From Heterocephalus glaber (Eukaryota; Chordata; Mammalia; Rodentia; Bathyergidae), in contig NW_004624748.1 in assembly GCF_000247695.1 (NCBI RefSeq), positions 6,566,986-6,630,985 on the forward strand: DNA of 64,000 nt, written 5' to 3'. The notes under the pieces are model-generated. The model had not been told where the DNA came from and did not search any database. It saw only the letters and a list, made by a program, of their open reading frames with translations. The translations under genes and the position numbers were made by a program. Shown piece after piece: positions 1 through 11,260 of this stretch; positions within the stretch are counted from its first letter, which is position 1, and each line of letters opens with the position of its first letter.

Positions 1-12
1 AATCCCGGCCCT
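1..12 (-). mobile_element. Edge of a tRNA-derived SINE cut by the window start
   Basis: The first bases AATCCCGGCCCT match the 5' end, reversed, of the ID-like SINE (CTAAATCCCCGGCCC). The rest lies outside the window. Confidence 0.55.
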
Positions 13-459
13 TTACCAAATAGTGATGTTTGTTTTGGAGAATTGGTACCTGCATATAGCACATCGTGATTACTTTTAATCCTTAATTTTCTCCTTCCCC
101 TTAGTCCTCCTTTCCATCTCCAAAATCTGCCTTTTAGTTGTCTGTCATCTTTCCTGTATCTTATCCACTTATTTATATTTTATTTTCATTTTATCATATA
201 AGAGAAATCATGTGATATGTAACTTTCAGTGTCTGACTTATCTCACTTTCATGATGATCTCAAGTTGCATCTTATCTTCCACACTATATCGATTGCCCTT
301 CATCCTAGTAGGTCCATTTCTATAGCTTTTCACTTACAGGTCTTTCACATTTTTATATCAGATTTTATCACAACTAGTTCTGAAAGGACCACATTTGACC
401 ATAACAATTCTATTTTAATTTTGTGCCATCATTTATACCTTTTGTTTCATTTCTAGTTT

Positions 460-695
460 CATTTATTGCGGTTTTTGTTTTGATTTTTTCTTAATCTAGC
501 TAAAGATTTATCAATTTTGTTTTTATTTTCAAAAACGCAACTCTGGACTTTTACACTTTTTCTATTATGTGTACTCTATTATTTATTTCTGCTCTGATCT
601 TTGTTATTTTCTTCTTTCTGCTAACTTTGGGCTTAATTTCTTTCCTCTTTTTATAGTTTCTTGCAGTGTGAAGTTCAGTTCTCCTTTTGAGTACT
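460..695 (-). mobile_element. L1 ORF2 fragment, reversed
   Basis: Reads as the reverse complement of the L1 ORF2 inter-domain region: ATTTCTGCTCTGATCTTTGTT, CTGCTAACTTTGGGCTTA and TTTATCAATTTTG in the order expected. The flanking 150-450 may be part of the same old element, but I am unsure. Confidence 0.75.
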
Positions 696-3049
696 GTAGA
701 AAATGGGATAGGTGGTGACCATGGTATATGAACAGTATAAGAATAATTTTAAGGATTATGGAGTGAGTTGGATTCTACTGACGGAACTGTATACCTTGCA
801 AAAGAAAATGATGCAAAAAAGAAAAAAAAGAAAGAAAATGATGCCTCAGGGCAGTCATCTGTTACTGTAAGGCACACTCAGAGCCAGAGGGACCTCTACT
901 GGCAATTTTTAGTAAGACTGATTTTTCTGCAGCCAAAAGCAAACTATGCTAAAAAGCAGTCATGGGTTCTGATTGTAAGAGCAGAAGAGTTGAAAAGAAA
1001 ACTAAATGCATAGACTTGCAGGTTCTCCTAGGTAAGCATCCGGTCCCTGAAAAAGAATCAGAATATTATGCTAAGACCTAGGATGAGGCATTTGAATGTG
1101 AAAACATGAGAATGTGGAATCTCTCAGTTTCCTTTTGCAATGTGCTTGAAAAAAATGTAACAACCAGTTCTCAGGAAAAGTGGTGTGAGAAAGGACATTT
1201 TAGCATTGGTCAGCTTCTGTGATGCAAGTACTTCTGCTTTGGTCAATTTCAAGCTACCAACATTAGGTCACTATACACAGAGTTCCGAAGAAATGTATAT
1301 AATTGGCTCCTACAAGCTGATATGAGCCAATTCTAAGCTACCCATGGTCGGCTGGCAGAAGCATCACCTCCAGCTCAGCTCCGCACAAGTTTTCTCTTGC
1401 CTGGAAACCATGAAATGCCTACTTCTGAAAGGTGGTGTCTTGAACATAATTTCTGACCATTTTCCAAAATAAGAGAAATGCAATGGGGAAAGGGAATACC
1501 CAGAGTATAAAGAAATGCTTAGATACAGGGTTTTAAATAACACAGATACATCATGATTCTCCAGTTAGAAGGAGGACCAGTGGAGTTTTGGCTTCACTCT
1601 TAAAATGGATCCAATGGGCCCGTGAATATCTATAGTTAAATCATTGACTATATAATAAGGATGGATCATTTTGTCTGACAAAACTCTCACATCATTTCCT
1701 TGACCTGTAGAGTAATATCCATTATATAATTGGGCCAGGTAGAGGCTTCTGCAACTGCCATTATTATCCCCAACCAAGTTAGTAAATCAGAAGAAGCAAG
1801 ACAGCACCTTAAGAATTGTGGAAACTTATAGCACTATCAAAGATTTAAAAAATAAATAGGTTGTAGTTCTCATTCAATTCTCCTGTCTGACACCTACAAA
1901 AATGAAATCATGGCCCATGACAGTACATAACTATATATTTGAAGCTGCCATGTAGCATGTAGTATCTTCCTACATATTTGCAGTAAGTAGTATCTTCCTT
2001 GAGCAGATCAATACAAATACTTAAGCATTTTGTAAGCAGTTGATTATTTGATAAATGAAATTTTTCATTACCATCAGTAGAAAGACTCAAAAGCAGTTTG
2101 CCTTTATATATAAACAATAGAAGTACACAATTACTTTCTGCAGAGCTATCTTAACTCTACTGCCTCCTGTTCTTGTGAGCACAAAAGGATAAGTACTGTA
2201 CATCAATGCTTCTCAAACATGTGGTATCAGACTAGTTTTTTCTTTTTCTCCCACAAACTGTCTTAGAGCATTTATTTTGGAAATTGCTAAACTTGATCAA
2301 TATATACTTTGGTGCACATGCAAATCACCACTTGAGTTTGACAGTAACCAAAATGATCTATACCTTGTTCAGTGATTCTTCTGACCATGTGCTTGGAACT
2401 CACAGCAATATTAAATGTCTATAACATTTCTAAACACAAAATTTTCAATTTCTGAATTTATCTTTTCATGGACTAGTAGTAGCCAAGTATTCACCCACTA
2501 AGACTTGTTTTTTAAACTACACTTAGAGTAATGTAGTCTATGTATGGCCTGGTGAAATACATGTGTATCAAAGAATGGAAGACAAACTCTGCAATAATCA
2601 AGGGCTTGTGGCACCAATGAAGTTTTTAGGATTCAATGCTCTGTGTAAGTTCGGAACATCACCTTTAACATAAAGGACAAATTGTTGAACCTCTCCTGTC
2701 ACACCACTAAAAAAGATACACATCATTTAGTGGGACTCTTTGGATTTTGAGGACAGCATATACTATCTTTGGGAATACAATTCCAACTCATTTGTCAGAT
2801 GACTTAGAAAGTTTTCAGTTGCAAATAGGTACCAAAGTCAGAGACTTCCTGTGATCAAATATAGGCTGCAGTGCAAGCTTCCCTGCCACATGAACTATAT
2901 AAACCCATAAATCTAATGGCACCAGAAGTATATGTGGTATAAGTGTTGTACGGCAAGTCCCAATAGGAAGTATAGCCCTGAGGTTTTTGAGTAAGGCAAT
3001 CCCTTCTACAACAGAGAGTTACTTTATTTGAACTGTAGACAGCCTCTAG
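691..3049. other. Intergenic stretch, largely unassigned
   Basis: Unique or very old sequence. TGCTTCTCAAACATGTGG at about 2207 looks like an hAT terminus, and 1560-3049 may hold decayed MaLR internal sequence; neither is certain. No gene. Confidence 0.5.
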
Positions 3050-3430
3050 GAGCTGAGAACAACTTCCAGACAATATCCAGCAAGAAACTGATACCCTGGA
3101 TTGTACAACCAAGGATATGAATTCTGTCAACAACCACATGAGTTTGGAAGTGGATCCTTCCCCAGCTGAGCTGCCATATAAAAACTCAGTACAGGGCCGA
3201 GGATTTAGCTCAGTGGTTCCACCACCTGCCTCTCAAGCGCATGGTTCTGAGTCCAATCCCTGGTACCAAAAAAAATAATAAATAAAAACTCAGTATTATA
3301 AAATCTTTGATTGTAACCTTGCAGAAGATCTACTAAGGTGTGCTCAGACCCATAAAAACTATGAGATAATAAATATGTGTTGTTTTAGCTGTTTGTGGTA
3401 ATATTTTACACAGCAAGAAATACCTAATAA
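3050..3430 (+). mobile_element. MLT1-type MaLR LTR 3' half, split by a SINE
   Basis: Phrases of the MLT1 3' part: CAACAACCACATGAGTTTGG, AAGTGGATCCTTCCCCAG, then GATTGTAACCTTGCAGAAGA, AACTATGAGATAATAAATAT and GTGTTGTTTTAGC. A tRNA-SINE (3194-3284) sits inside. The sequence before it (about 1560-3050) may include decayed internal parts, but I cannot assign it. Confidence 0.75.
3194..3284 (+). mobile_element. tRNA-derived ID-like SINE with target-site duplication
   Basis: Full-length copy: start GGGCCGAGGATTTAGCTCAG (A box), degraded B box GAGTCCAATCC, 3' GGTACC plus A-rich tail. The flanks repeat ATAAAAACTCAGTA on both sides, the signature of L1-mediated insertion. It interrupts an MLT1-type LTR. 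Confidence 0.9.
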
Positions 3431-3439
3431 AATGGTATG

Positions 3440-4110
3440 ATCACTCTGGAAAAGGTTTGACATTTTTTATAACATTAAATATACATCAACCATATTACCC
3501 AGCAATTCTTTACCCAAGACAGTAGAAAATAGGTTCTTAAAAAAAGACCTTGGGCTGGGGATTTAGCTCAGTGGTTCTGCCGCCTCCCTCGCAAACGCGA
3601 GGTCCCAAGTTCAATCCCCGTACCAAAAAAAAAAAAATTTCTACAAGAATGCTCATATTAAATTAATCACTACCAGTCAGAAAAAAAGCACCAATATAAG
3701 AATGGATAAAAATTTGTAGTTTATTAATATAAAACAAAGAATACTACTCACCAGTAAAATGGAATGAAACTCTGATACTTGCAAACATGAATGAATCTCA
3801 AAAACCTTATGCTAAGCTAAGAAAACCAGATAAGGAGAGTATTAAATGTATGCATTCACTAATATGAAATTTTATTACAGGCAAAGATAATCTCTGGTGA
3901 AAGAAATTGGACTAGAGTATTCTCCAAGAATTGAGGCAAACATTGACTTGGAAAGGGCATGAAATAACTTTCTACAATGATGAACTTGTCTGTGTCTAGA
4001 AGTGTTGGTCACATGGGCATATGCATTTGTTAAAATTTTTGAACAGTACATTTATGATCTATATTAATTACTATATGTAAATTATACTTGAATTTTTAAA
4101 AATAAAAACA
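3440..4110 (+). mobile_element. L1M/HAL1-type 3' end, interrupted by a SINE
   Basis: Typical degenerate phrases: ATTACCCAGCAATTC, AAGAATACTACTCACCAG, AATGGAATGAAAC, GAATGAATCTCAAAAACC and a final 'TATGTAAATTATACTTGAA'. No open frame. From 4110 to the gap at 4828 nothing further is recognisable. Confidence 0.75.
3552..3637 (+). mobile_element. tRNA-derived ID-like SINE
   Basis: GGGCTGGGGATTTAGCTCAG start, near-consensus body, one base lost in the 3' GGTACC, 13-nt A tail. Inserted in an old L1M 3' end. Confidence 0.9.
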
Positions 4111-4827
4111 AAAAACGAAGAAAACTACGTGTTTGCTAAAGAATCACAGAATTTCTCAAGCCAAATTATGCCAAGAAACTTTATCTTTATCCCAAAAATA
4201 AAGAAAAAAGCATTCATTACCTGCTACATGTGAGACCTTTAAGACCAAAAAGTTCCAAATGGAAAGGCACCTTTTGATTGGTTCTTCCCTCTCAATTGTC
4301 TTTTTACCTTGAACTTCATTGATTCAATCCACCGAAAGAAAATCATTTTATCAATGAATGTTACAAACTCTGTATTACATATATATAACAAATAAATAGT
4401 CATAATATGACCTATACACAACCAGGGGAGCTTAAAGTTTCAAAGATAATTTTTTATCAATCTTACCACCACACTACCGCAAACTAGATTTGATTTTCAC
4501 TAGAGATAATATTTCAAAGTAATATTTACTGGGATGCTATGTCAAACAATATACACAGAACAAAAATCTGAGAAACTATCAGAATTTAAAGAGCCTGAGG
4601 AGAAAGACAACTAAATGTAATTTGGTATCCTGGATGGGATCTTAGAGCAGAAAAAAGACATTAGGTAAAAACTAAGAAAATCTGAATAAAACACAGATTT
4701 TAGCTAACAATAATGGATCAATATTGATTCATTACCACACCAATGTAAGATATTAATAATAGGAGAAACTGTGGGGGATGGGGGAATTAGGGAGATATAT
4801 GGGCATTGTACTATGTTCTCAACTTTT

Positions 4828-4927
4828 NNNNNNNNNNNNNNNNNNNNNNNNNNNNNNNNNNNNNNNNNNNNNNNNNNNNNNNNNNNNNNNNNNNNNNNNN
4901 NNNNNNNNNNNNNNNNNNNNNNNNNNN
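4828..4927. other. Assembly gap of exactly 100 N
   Basis: One hundred consecutive Ns, the usual placeholder for a gap of unknown size. It abuts the T-run of a reversed SINE (4928-5007), so the unresolved sequence probably begins in a long homopolymer tail. Open frames that run through it are meaningless. Confidence 0.98.
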
Positions 4928-5007
4928 TTTTTTTGTACCGGGATCAAACTTGGGTCCTTGCGCTTGCAGGGCAGGCAACGAAACCACTGAGCTAAATCCC
5001 CAGCCCC
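4928..5007 (-). mobile_element. tRNA-derived ID-like SINE next to the gap
   Basis: Reversed copy GTACCGGGATCAAACTTGGG..GAGCTAAATCCCCAGCCCC; the poly(A) side is lost in the gap. Confidence 0.88.
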
Positions 5008-5415
5008 AGTAAAATATATTTTTAAGAAAAGAACTATGAGAGCAAGCTATTTGTATGATTTAGTAGTAACATCTGAAAGATAAGCATCATAAGAGACTTA
5101 TCACATATAAAGACTGAGAGAGGACAAGATTAAAATGTGAGGTCAAAAGGAATAGGCCAGCATCCCAAGAACAGAATAGGCGCTTTTCCCTCCAAATAGT
5201 TGCTTCACATCTAAGCAGTTATCTATCAGACCCTCTTCCGCCAGCTCTGGCTATTTCTGTTTTATTCCCTACCTATCTGGATGGGAACATGTGAAAATTT
5301 CACCAAATAAATTACAGGCATAAAAATGTTAATAGGAAATCTAGTTGTTTTTGATGAATTGGTAGGAAAAATAGAGAAGACATATATGTCAAACCTGGAA
5401 AATGTTTTTGGTGGA

Positions 5416-5494
5416 TTTTTTTGTACCAGGGATCAAACTCAAGACCTTGTGCTTTTGAGGCAGGCAGGAGAACCACCGAGCCAAATCCTCAGCC
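5416..5494 (-). mobile_element. tRNA-derived ID-like SINE
   Basis: Reversed, complete, with a short T-run. The flanks CTGGAAAATGTTTTT and CTGAAAATGTGTTTT form an imperfect target-site duplication. Confidence 0.88.
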
Positions 5495-5805
5495 TGAAAA
5501 TGTGTTTTAATTCCTTTAAAGTTGGAGAATTACAAGGCGCTTGCTGGGACACTGGGGAAATTTTGACACGGATTGGATATTACCTATTGTATTTTATTCC
5601 TAAATGGAATAATTATATCATGGTCATATAGAAGAATGGCCTTGTTCTTAAGAGACACAAGCCAAAGTATTAGTAGGTAAGTGTCATGATGGCTACAACC
5701 AACTCTCAAATGGTTCAAAATATATACATATGCACATTTCTCTCTACATTTATCTTTCTACCTATACACAAAATATATATACACATATTCATACAAATAT
5801 ATTCT

Positions 5806-5868
5806 GTCTCTCTTCTTTTCTCTCTTTCTCTCCCTCCTTCTCCCTCCTTTCCTTCTTTCCTTCCTCAA
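5806..5868. repeat. Polypyrimidine CT tract
   Basis: About 60 bp almost entirely C and T (CTCTCTTTCTCTCCCTCC-like). Low complexity; could adopt triplex structure. Followed by a short (TA)n at about 5869-5879. Confidence 0.85.
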
Positions 5869-6183
5869 CTATATATATAAAGGGTATACAAGTATTTGTT
5901 GTACTATTCTCTTTTAAAGGTCTGAAATTTTTCAAAATAAAACATTTGTGGCAATCCACCTTAATATGTGTATTCTTCAGAACCCACACTTGGCTCCCCA
6001 CTACCAGGAGTCTCTGTCTTTGACGCTGTTTCCTTAGTCCTGCCCTGCTTTGATGGATCTGGAGTCTTCCACAAGATTTTTTTTTCTGCTGCTTAAAATA
6101 AGTTTCCTGACTATTGTACAAATACTTACCTCTTCTTGGCTTCTACCCCTAAACCAATCAAATTTTTCAATTAAGTAAAATGG

Positions 6184-6629
6184 TGTTGTCCCAGCAAAAA
6201 GCCACAACCAACCTGAATTTAGGATTCCAAGCAAGACCTCTGGGAATAACTCCAAAGGAGAGTCTGCTGGAAGTTTATTGAACTGGGTTTTTATGGAGGG
6301 TTAGTGGGACGGGCTTAGGTGAGGCAAGGTGAAGGGGAGCATGAGATTGGGGAAGCAAGAATAGTTGAATACCAGCGGCTGGGTGACAACATAGCAATGG
6401 ATGAGGTTTTGTTGTGAAACAGCTCTAGACAAGTACAGTGGGGTCCTAGCAGAGCAGGCAGGGTGGCAACAGGATATGGAAGTTGTGTTGTGATTGTTCC
6501 TGAAGCTCAGGCAATTGGGAGCAACCACTCCAGGAACTTGGGTAGTTGGGGCAAATGTAGGCTGGACCCATCATCAATGAAATCTAGAGGGCTTTAGTTA
6601 ACAAGGTCTACCACTCTCCTAGGAACACA
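6184..6629 (-). mobile_element. Solo LTR of an endogenous retrovirus (antisense)
   Basis: On the minus strand it starts TGTGTTCCTAGG and ends GGGACAACA, about 446 bp. It carries a promoter-like CATAAAAACCC, then a CAATAAAC poly(A) signal at the expected U3-R distance and a short U5. No gag, pol or env sequence is visible beside it, so it is probably a solo LTR. The short direct repeat expected at its ends is not obvious. Confidence 0.6.
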
Positions 6630-7399
6630 GTTTAGTGACTACCATATGCAACCTGAGCATGTGTTTCAAAATATAATTCCTGCTATCCCAGGTAACATAA
6701 CAAAAATATTCCAACCAACCACGACTTAACAAGAATTCTAAGGAATGGAACTTTCTTCATCTCACTTCATAATTAGAGAACTCCCAACACTGCACTAAGT
6801 TTAAGACTGTCATTATTTCTAACCTTAATGTATGTCATCTGAACTTGATTCAAAGCCTGCTTCCTAATTCTCAGTTTTCAAATAAGACTGACAAAGATTT
6901 TCTCACACATGTGCTGATCTTCCAGAGATGTCACAACACAAGAAGCTCTTCACAGTAAGGGCAATAACTAAGAAGGGTATCTAACAGTTAAAAGATTAGC
7001 TATTGATTTATAACCCCTGAATTATTATCAATTTCTTATATTGAAGGCACTGGGAGGTGACTGTCTATTCAGAAACTATAGGGGTAGGGCAATGAACCTT
7101 TTTATCAGTTCTAAGGAGATCTGAAAGATAAATGAGCAAGAAGTAGAGAGAGTTCAATGTTGTAAGTACTAGACATCAAGGCATAATATCTAGGTTTGTC
7201 TCTAATGCCCAAATAATACCTTTTTCCCTTTTCTCCTCTTCTGAAGAACTTTTACCAGCATGCCTAATATTCTTGTGTTGTCTGTTGTTAGACCCCAGAT
7301 GTCTTTCATACTTACATTGTTTCTTTCCCGATTCTCTTCTCCACCACAAAATAATACCTCATGCTTTGCAGCTTTTTATCACTTACAAGGCTTTTTCAA

Positions 7400-7545
7400 T
7401 ATATGGTTTTATTCTCTCAATAATTCAATGAGATGTATTTTATTACATTCTTTTTATAGTTGAAGAAACATTCAATTGAAGAGACTGCTCAAAGTTACAC
7501 ATCTACTAATTGGCAAAGACAAAAATTCAATCTGGGTTGTGATTT
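7400..7545 (-). repeat. MIR SINE fragment
   Basis: Reversed MIR core wording (AGTTGAAGAAACATTC.., CTCAAAGTTACACATCTACT). Degenerate. Confidence 0.5.
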
Positions 7546-7747
7546 ATTTTATTTTACGTTGCAGTATTAGGGATGGAACTCAGGGCTTTTGCACTGACCT
7601 ACCTCCCCAGCCCTTTGTTTATGTTTTATTTTAAGGCGGTGTCTTGCTAAGTTACTAAGTTCCCCAGGCTAGGCTTGAACTTGCAATTTTCCTTCCTCAG
7701 CTTCCCAAAGCACAGGATTATAGCCATGTATCATCACATCCAGCTAG
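7546..7747 (-). mobile_element. Composite SINE (ID-like plus B1-like)
   Basis: ID-like part GCAGTATTAGGGATGGAACT..CCCCAGCCC joined to a B1-like part TCTTGCTAAGTTACTAAGTT..CACAGGATTATAG. Old and diverged. Confidence 0.75.
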
Positions 7748-7977
7748 GGTTGTGATTTTAAACCTATCATTCTCTTTTACATGCTTTGGATAAAATTCCA
7801 GATCCAGTAAATTTAATTTAAGTTAAAGTATTTACAATAAATATGGTAGAAAACTAGGAACTCTCATGAATTCTGTATGAGAATCATGATAAAGAACAAA
7901 AGAAGTATTGGACATTCATTTGATCATTTTCTTTCTTCCTTTTTTCCTACCTGTCTCTTCCTTTACTAGTGACCCAT

Positions 7978-8050
7978 GTCCCACTCAGTCAGACAATAGT
8001 CACTCAGTCAATAGTCAATAGTCAATAGTCACTCAGTCAATGACAATAGA
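7978..8050. repeat. Short minisatellite (CAATAGT / CACTCAGT units)
   Basis: Irregular alternation of CAATAGT and CACTCAGT repeated about eight times; internal slippage is evident. Confidence 0.85.
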
Positions 8051-8854
8051 ACTGGGTTAGGGGATGCTATTGATAATACTTTGTCCACATAATATGTGAT
8101 ATACATGTTCGTGTAATGGCTTCAAATTTCAGCCCACAAATCCAGTTGTGTAAGAAATAGTGACTTTGTTTTTCTCTATTAGTTTTCTATTTCCAGCCTT
8201 GACACTTGCATGTGATAACAACTTAAATTCAGCCACTAAATAACCAGAGGGGTGGATCTGATTTATGGAGTGTCAAAGCACCAGGAGCTGGGCTTCTAAT
8301 CCTTGAGGATCTGTTATTACCTCCACTGCCCATCAGATTCATTACTCATGCACAGACATGCTGGTGATTGCTGCATTGTTCTCATGATCCTATTTTAAAG
8401 AGGCCTCTGGAGTTTGGAAGCTATCCTTTCAACTTCTTTATAGCCTCCAGAGTACACTTCATTCCACTACTAGGCTGAGTCAGAGAAACTGGGGCGCTAC
8501 CTAAGGCTCAGGTCATTTGCTTCCAGTTTATACAGTGAGAGATTGGACTCTGAACTGTCCCAGATTCACATCTACCACACAGCCCTTCTTTTCTGAGCTT
8601 TGGGGTCACCTTGGGCCTCAGCCCTAGCACACTCTAGATGGCCTATCTTCTCAATACCACAAACATATGGGGTGCTTTTGTCATGTCTACTGGGGCAGCT
8701 CAGTGCTCCTCTCGGTGACATTACTTCTTTGCCATCTGCACTTCCTTTCCCCACAGCTCAGGGAATCCTTAGTTTCAAGTCAGGAAGCTTTTCCCTGATT
8801 CATATTAAATTAATTCTACATGTTTGTATTCTGAGTCCTCCTCATGGTTTTTTT

Positions 8855-8940
8855 TCTCACATTTTTTCCTTTCCCTTCTTTCCTTTCCCCAACCCCTCCC
8901 CACTTCCCCTTCCCCTTTCCTTTTGGATCTTTTCTTCCTA
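8855..8940. repeat. Pyrimidine-rich low-complexity tract
   Basis: About 85 bp of T and C with scattered A; no gene signal. Confidence 0.75.
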
Positions 8941-9087
8941 TTTCACATTATCTATTATACATTTTGATCCTCATTTACACTTTCAGTGTTTTTATGGGAA
9001 TTTAAGAACAAAAAAAATGTTGCACATGTAAATTGACTATCACAGAATTTTTAAGCCATAGAGGCTTTTTGTTTTTTGCTTTTTCCT

Positions 9088-9283
9088 TTCTTTTTGCAGA
9101 ACTGGGGATTGAAACCAGGGTCTTCACACTGACCTACACCCCCATCCCTTTTTATTTTTCTACCTTGAGATAGAATCATATTAAGTTGCTGAGTTGCTCA
9201 GGCTGAGCTCAAACTCGAGAGCCTCCTGCCTCAGCCTCCCAGAGTGCTGGGATTACAGCCCTTTGCCACACAACCAGCTGCCA
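9088..9283 (-). mobile_element. Composite SINE (ID-like plus B1-like)
   Basis: ACTGGGGATTGAAACCAGGG..then GAGTTGCTCAGGCTGAGCTC and CAGAGTGCTGGGATTACAGC, all reversed. Confidence 0.8.
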
Positions 9284-9344
9284 TAGGAACTTTTCAGTTA
9301 AGAGCAGTTTGTGAAAATAATTTTCTGTTAAGAAGATAATTTCT

Positions 9345-9427
9345 GGGCCAGGGATTTAGCTCAGTGGCACCATGCCTGCCTGACAAGGGCAAGGCCTTGA
9401 GTTTGATTTCCCGTACCAAAAAAAAAG
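9345..9427 (+). mobile_element. tRNA-derived ID-like SINE with 11-bp duplication
   Basis: GGGCCAGGGATTTAGCTCAG start, CCGTACC end and A tail. GATAATTTCTG occurs directly before and after the element. Confidence 0.9.
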
Positions 9428-9885
9428 GATAATTTCTGCATCTATCATGTTTCTGGTGTGAAAGGTAACTTTTCACAGTTAACATTTTCTTTTCACAATT
9501 AACATGGCTTTTACTTCAAGTTGGTAGAGCACAGCTTTATCTTCTTGTCTACAGCCATCATTTTCCTTTGTTATAGGGTCTGAGATACAATTATAGGATG
9601 TACAATTGTGGAATACCTTTTTCTAAAGGTTAGTTCATTTTTTCTTTTTAATTTAATTTTGCTTTCTGAACCAATCAGGAAAAATTGGATAGGCACTTTT
9701 TATGCACAGGTGTGTATGTGGGTATATAAAGCAGAAGATCCATAAACTCTCTCCTCAAGCAGCTTACAATCTTTTTAGAAAATAAATTCTAGACTTATGT
9801 GAAAAGTTAAGCAATGAGTGTGGCTGAAAAATGTGCTTCTGGAAAATTATTACAAATGATGTGAAGCTTTTGTTTTGTTGTTGCT

Positions 9886-9970
9886 GTTTAATTTTGCAGT
9901 TTTGGGGTTTGAACCTAGAACCTTGAGCATGCTAGGCAAGTGCTCTACCCCTGAGATATACTCTCAGCCC
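9886..9970 (-). mobile_element. Old ID-like SINE
   Basis: Reversed: TTTTGGGGTTTGAACCTAGA..CTAGGCAAGTGCTCTACC..CTCAGCCC. An older subfamily than the GGTACC-type copies. Confidence 0.75.
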
Positions 9971-10107
9971 AGTATGAAAGTTTTATTAATTTTTCTAGGA
10001 AGCTGAACTTTCAAGAAATTTGTAAATCTTGAAGAAATGTTATACTATTTTCGGATTAATGTTTTTAAAAAACCCAGAATGAGGCCAATCAAGGATCTCA
10101 CTAAGCA

Positions 10108-10228
10108 ATCCTGGCATGGTGGCACATGCCTGTAATCCCAGTACTCAGGAGGCTGAGGCAGGACGATTGCTATGAGTTCAAGGCCAGCCTGAACTACTTA
10201 GTGAGGCCCTGTTTCAAAAAAAGGATCA
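10108..10228 (+). mobile_element. B1-like SINE
   Basis: GGCATGGTGGCACATGCCTG, GAGGCTGAGGCAGGA, GTTCAAGGCCAGCCTG, then an A tail. Derived from 7SL RNA, with Pol III box B in the usual place. Confidence 0.9.
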
Positions 10229-10264
10229 ACCTGTCCTTGCCACTTATATGTTGTTTACAGGGCG

Positions 10265-10340
10265 GGGGCAGAGAGAGAGAGAGAGAAAAAGAGAGACGTG
10301 CCTGTGTGTCTATTTTGAGGGGAGGAAGGAGAGAGAGTTG
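10265..10340. repeat. GA-rich tract
   Basis: (GA)n around 10268-10296 and again near 10330. The open frames here are repeat artefacts. Confidence 0.7.
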
Positions 10341-10607
10341 AAGCAACTGGGGGAGAATCTAGCCACCCAAACCTGCAGCTGTCTAATATCTGTATGTCAT
10401 ATAGAAGGAAAAATGTCTAGCTGTAACAAATGTGATAGAGCTATTGAAAGTGCATGAAGTTATGGAACTATATCCGTGCCCACCAGCTGGTGCAGCCTAT
10501 GACAGTAACTTTTCTAGATTTATTTTTGTTGATATATTCATCTAATAAATATTTATCAACTGCCCAACCATGTGGATATTCAGAGTCTGGGAGAGAACCT
10601 TTCTTTC

Positions 10608-10682
10608 TTTTTTTTTTTTTGTACCAGGGATCGAACTCGGGACCTTGAGCTTGCACGGCAGGTGCTGTAACCACTGAGCCCA
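10608..10682 (-). mobile_element. tRNA-derived ID-like SINE nested in an older one
   Basis: Reversed copy GTACCAGGGATCGAACTCGG..ACCACTGAGCCCAT. ACCTTTCTTTC is present on both sides. It inserted into the tail of an older ID-like SINE at 10694-10773, showing two successive insertion waves. Confidence 0.88.
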
Positions 10683-10693
10683 TACCTTTCTTT

Positions 10694-10773
10694 CTTTTTG
10701 TTTCTATGGATGAAACCAGGGTTTCACGTGTGCTAGGCAAATGCTCCATCACTGAGCTATATTCCCAGCCCCA
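10694..10773 (-). mobile_element. Old ID-like SINE
   Basis: Reversed: GGATGAAACCAGGGTTTC..TGCTAGGCAAATGCTCCATC..CCCAGCCCC; lacks the GGTACC 3' end of the younger family. Confidence 0.8.
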
Positions 10774-10819
10774 AGAGGAACCTGATAGCCATAGATCTTG
10801 GCTTCATAAGCCATACAAC

Positions 10820-11260
10820 TTAAGAGGAGAGGCAGACATGAAAATTACTCAAATTCATCATTACACACTGTGAAGAAATAGGATGTAGAACTAATAAAGG
10901 TGTTATTGGGGTGTGCCCTACTCTGGAAACTCTGGGACAGTCTCCCAGAGGAAGTGACACTGGGGCCAAGCTCATAGATGTGCGGGGATTACTGAGTCAA
11001 AGTGACTGGTTGGTGGAAATGCCTTGAGGCACACAAGGAACTTGAAGAATCATGAGGTTGGAACTCAGTGAGCAAGGAAAAAAGTGGCATGAGATGAGAC
11101 CAGAAAAGTCAGCAAAGGCAAGACCACACAGGTCACAGTGTGGGACATGGGAAAGAGTTTTAAATCAAGACAATCATACTTCCTCACTGTTGTGTGGATA
11201 ATCAAGAAGAGGAAAGGGATGGACATAAGTAGACCAGTTAGGAGGCCATAGCATCAGAAC
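10820..11260 (+). mobile_element. L2 LINE 3' end
   Basis: Recognisable L2 wording: GAGGAAGTGACACTGGGGCC, TGCCTTGAGGCACACAAGGA, CAGTGAGCAAGG, and TGTGTGGATAATCAAGAAGA. No coding capacity. Confidence 0.75.

Noticed and set aside
4771..5012. Open frames crossing the N run
   Set aside because: The translation is undefined inside the gap and the rest is a SINE.
7978..8050. CRISPR-like spaced repeats
   Set aside because: Units of 7-8 bp without spacers in a mammalian genome; an ordinary minisatellite.
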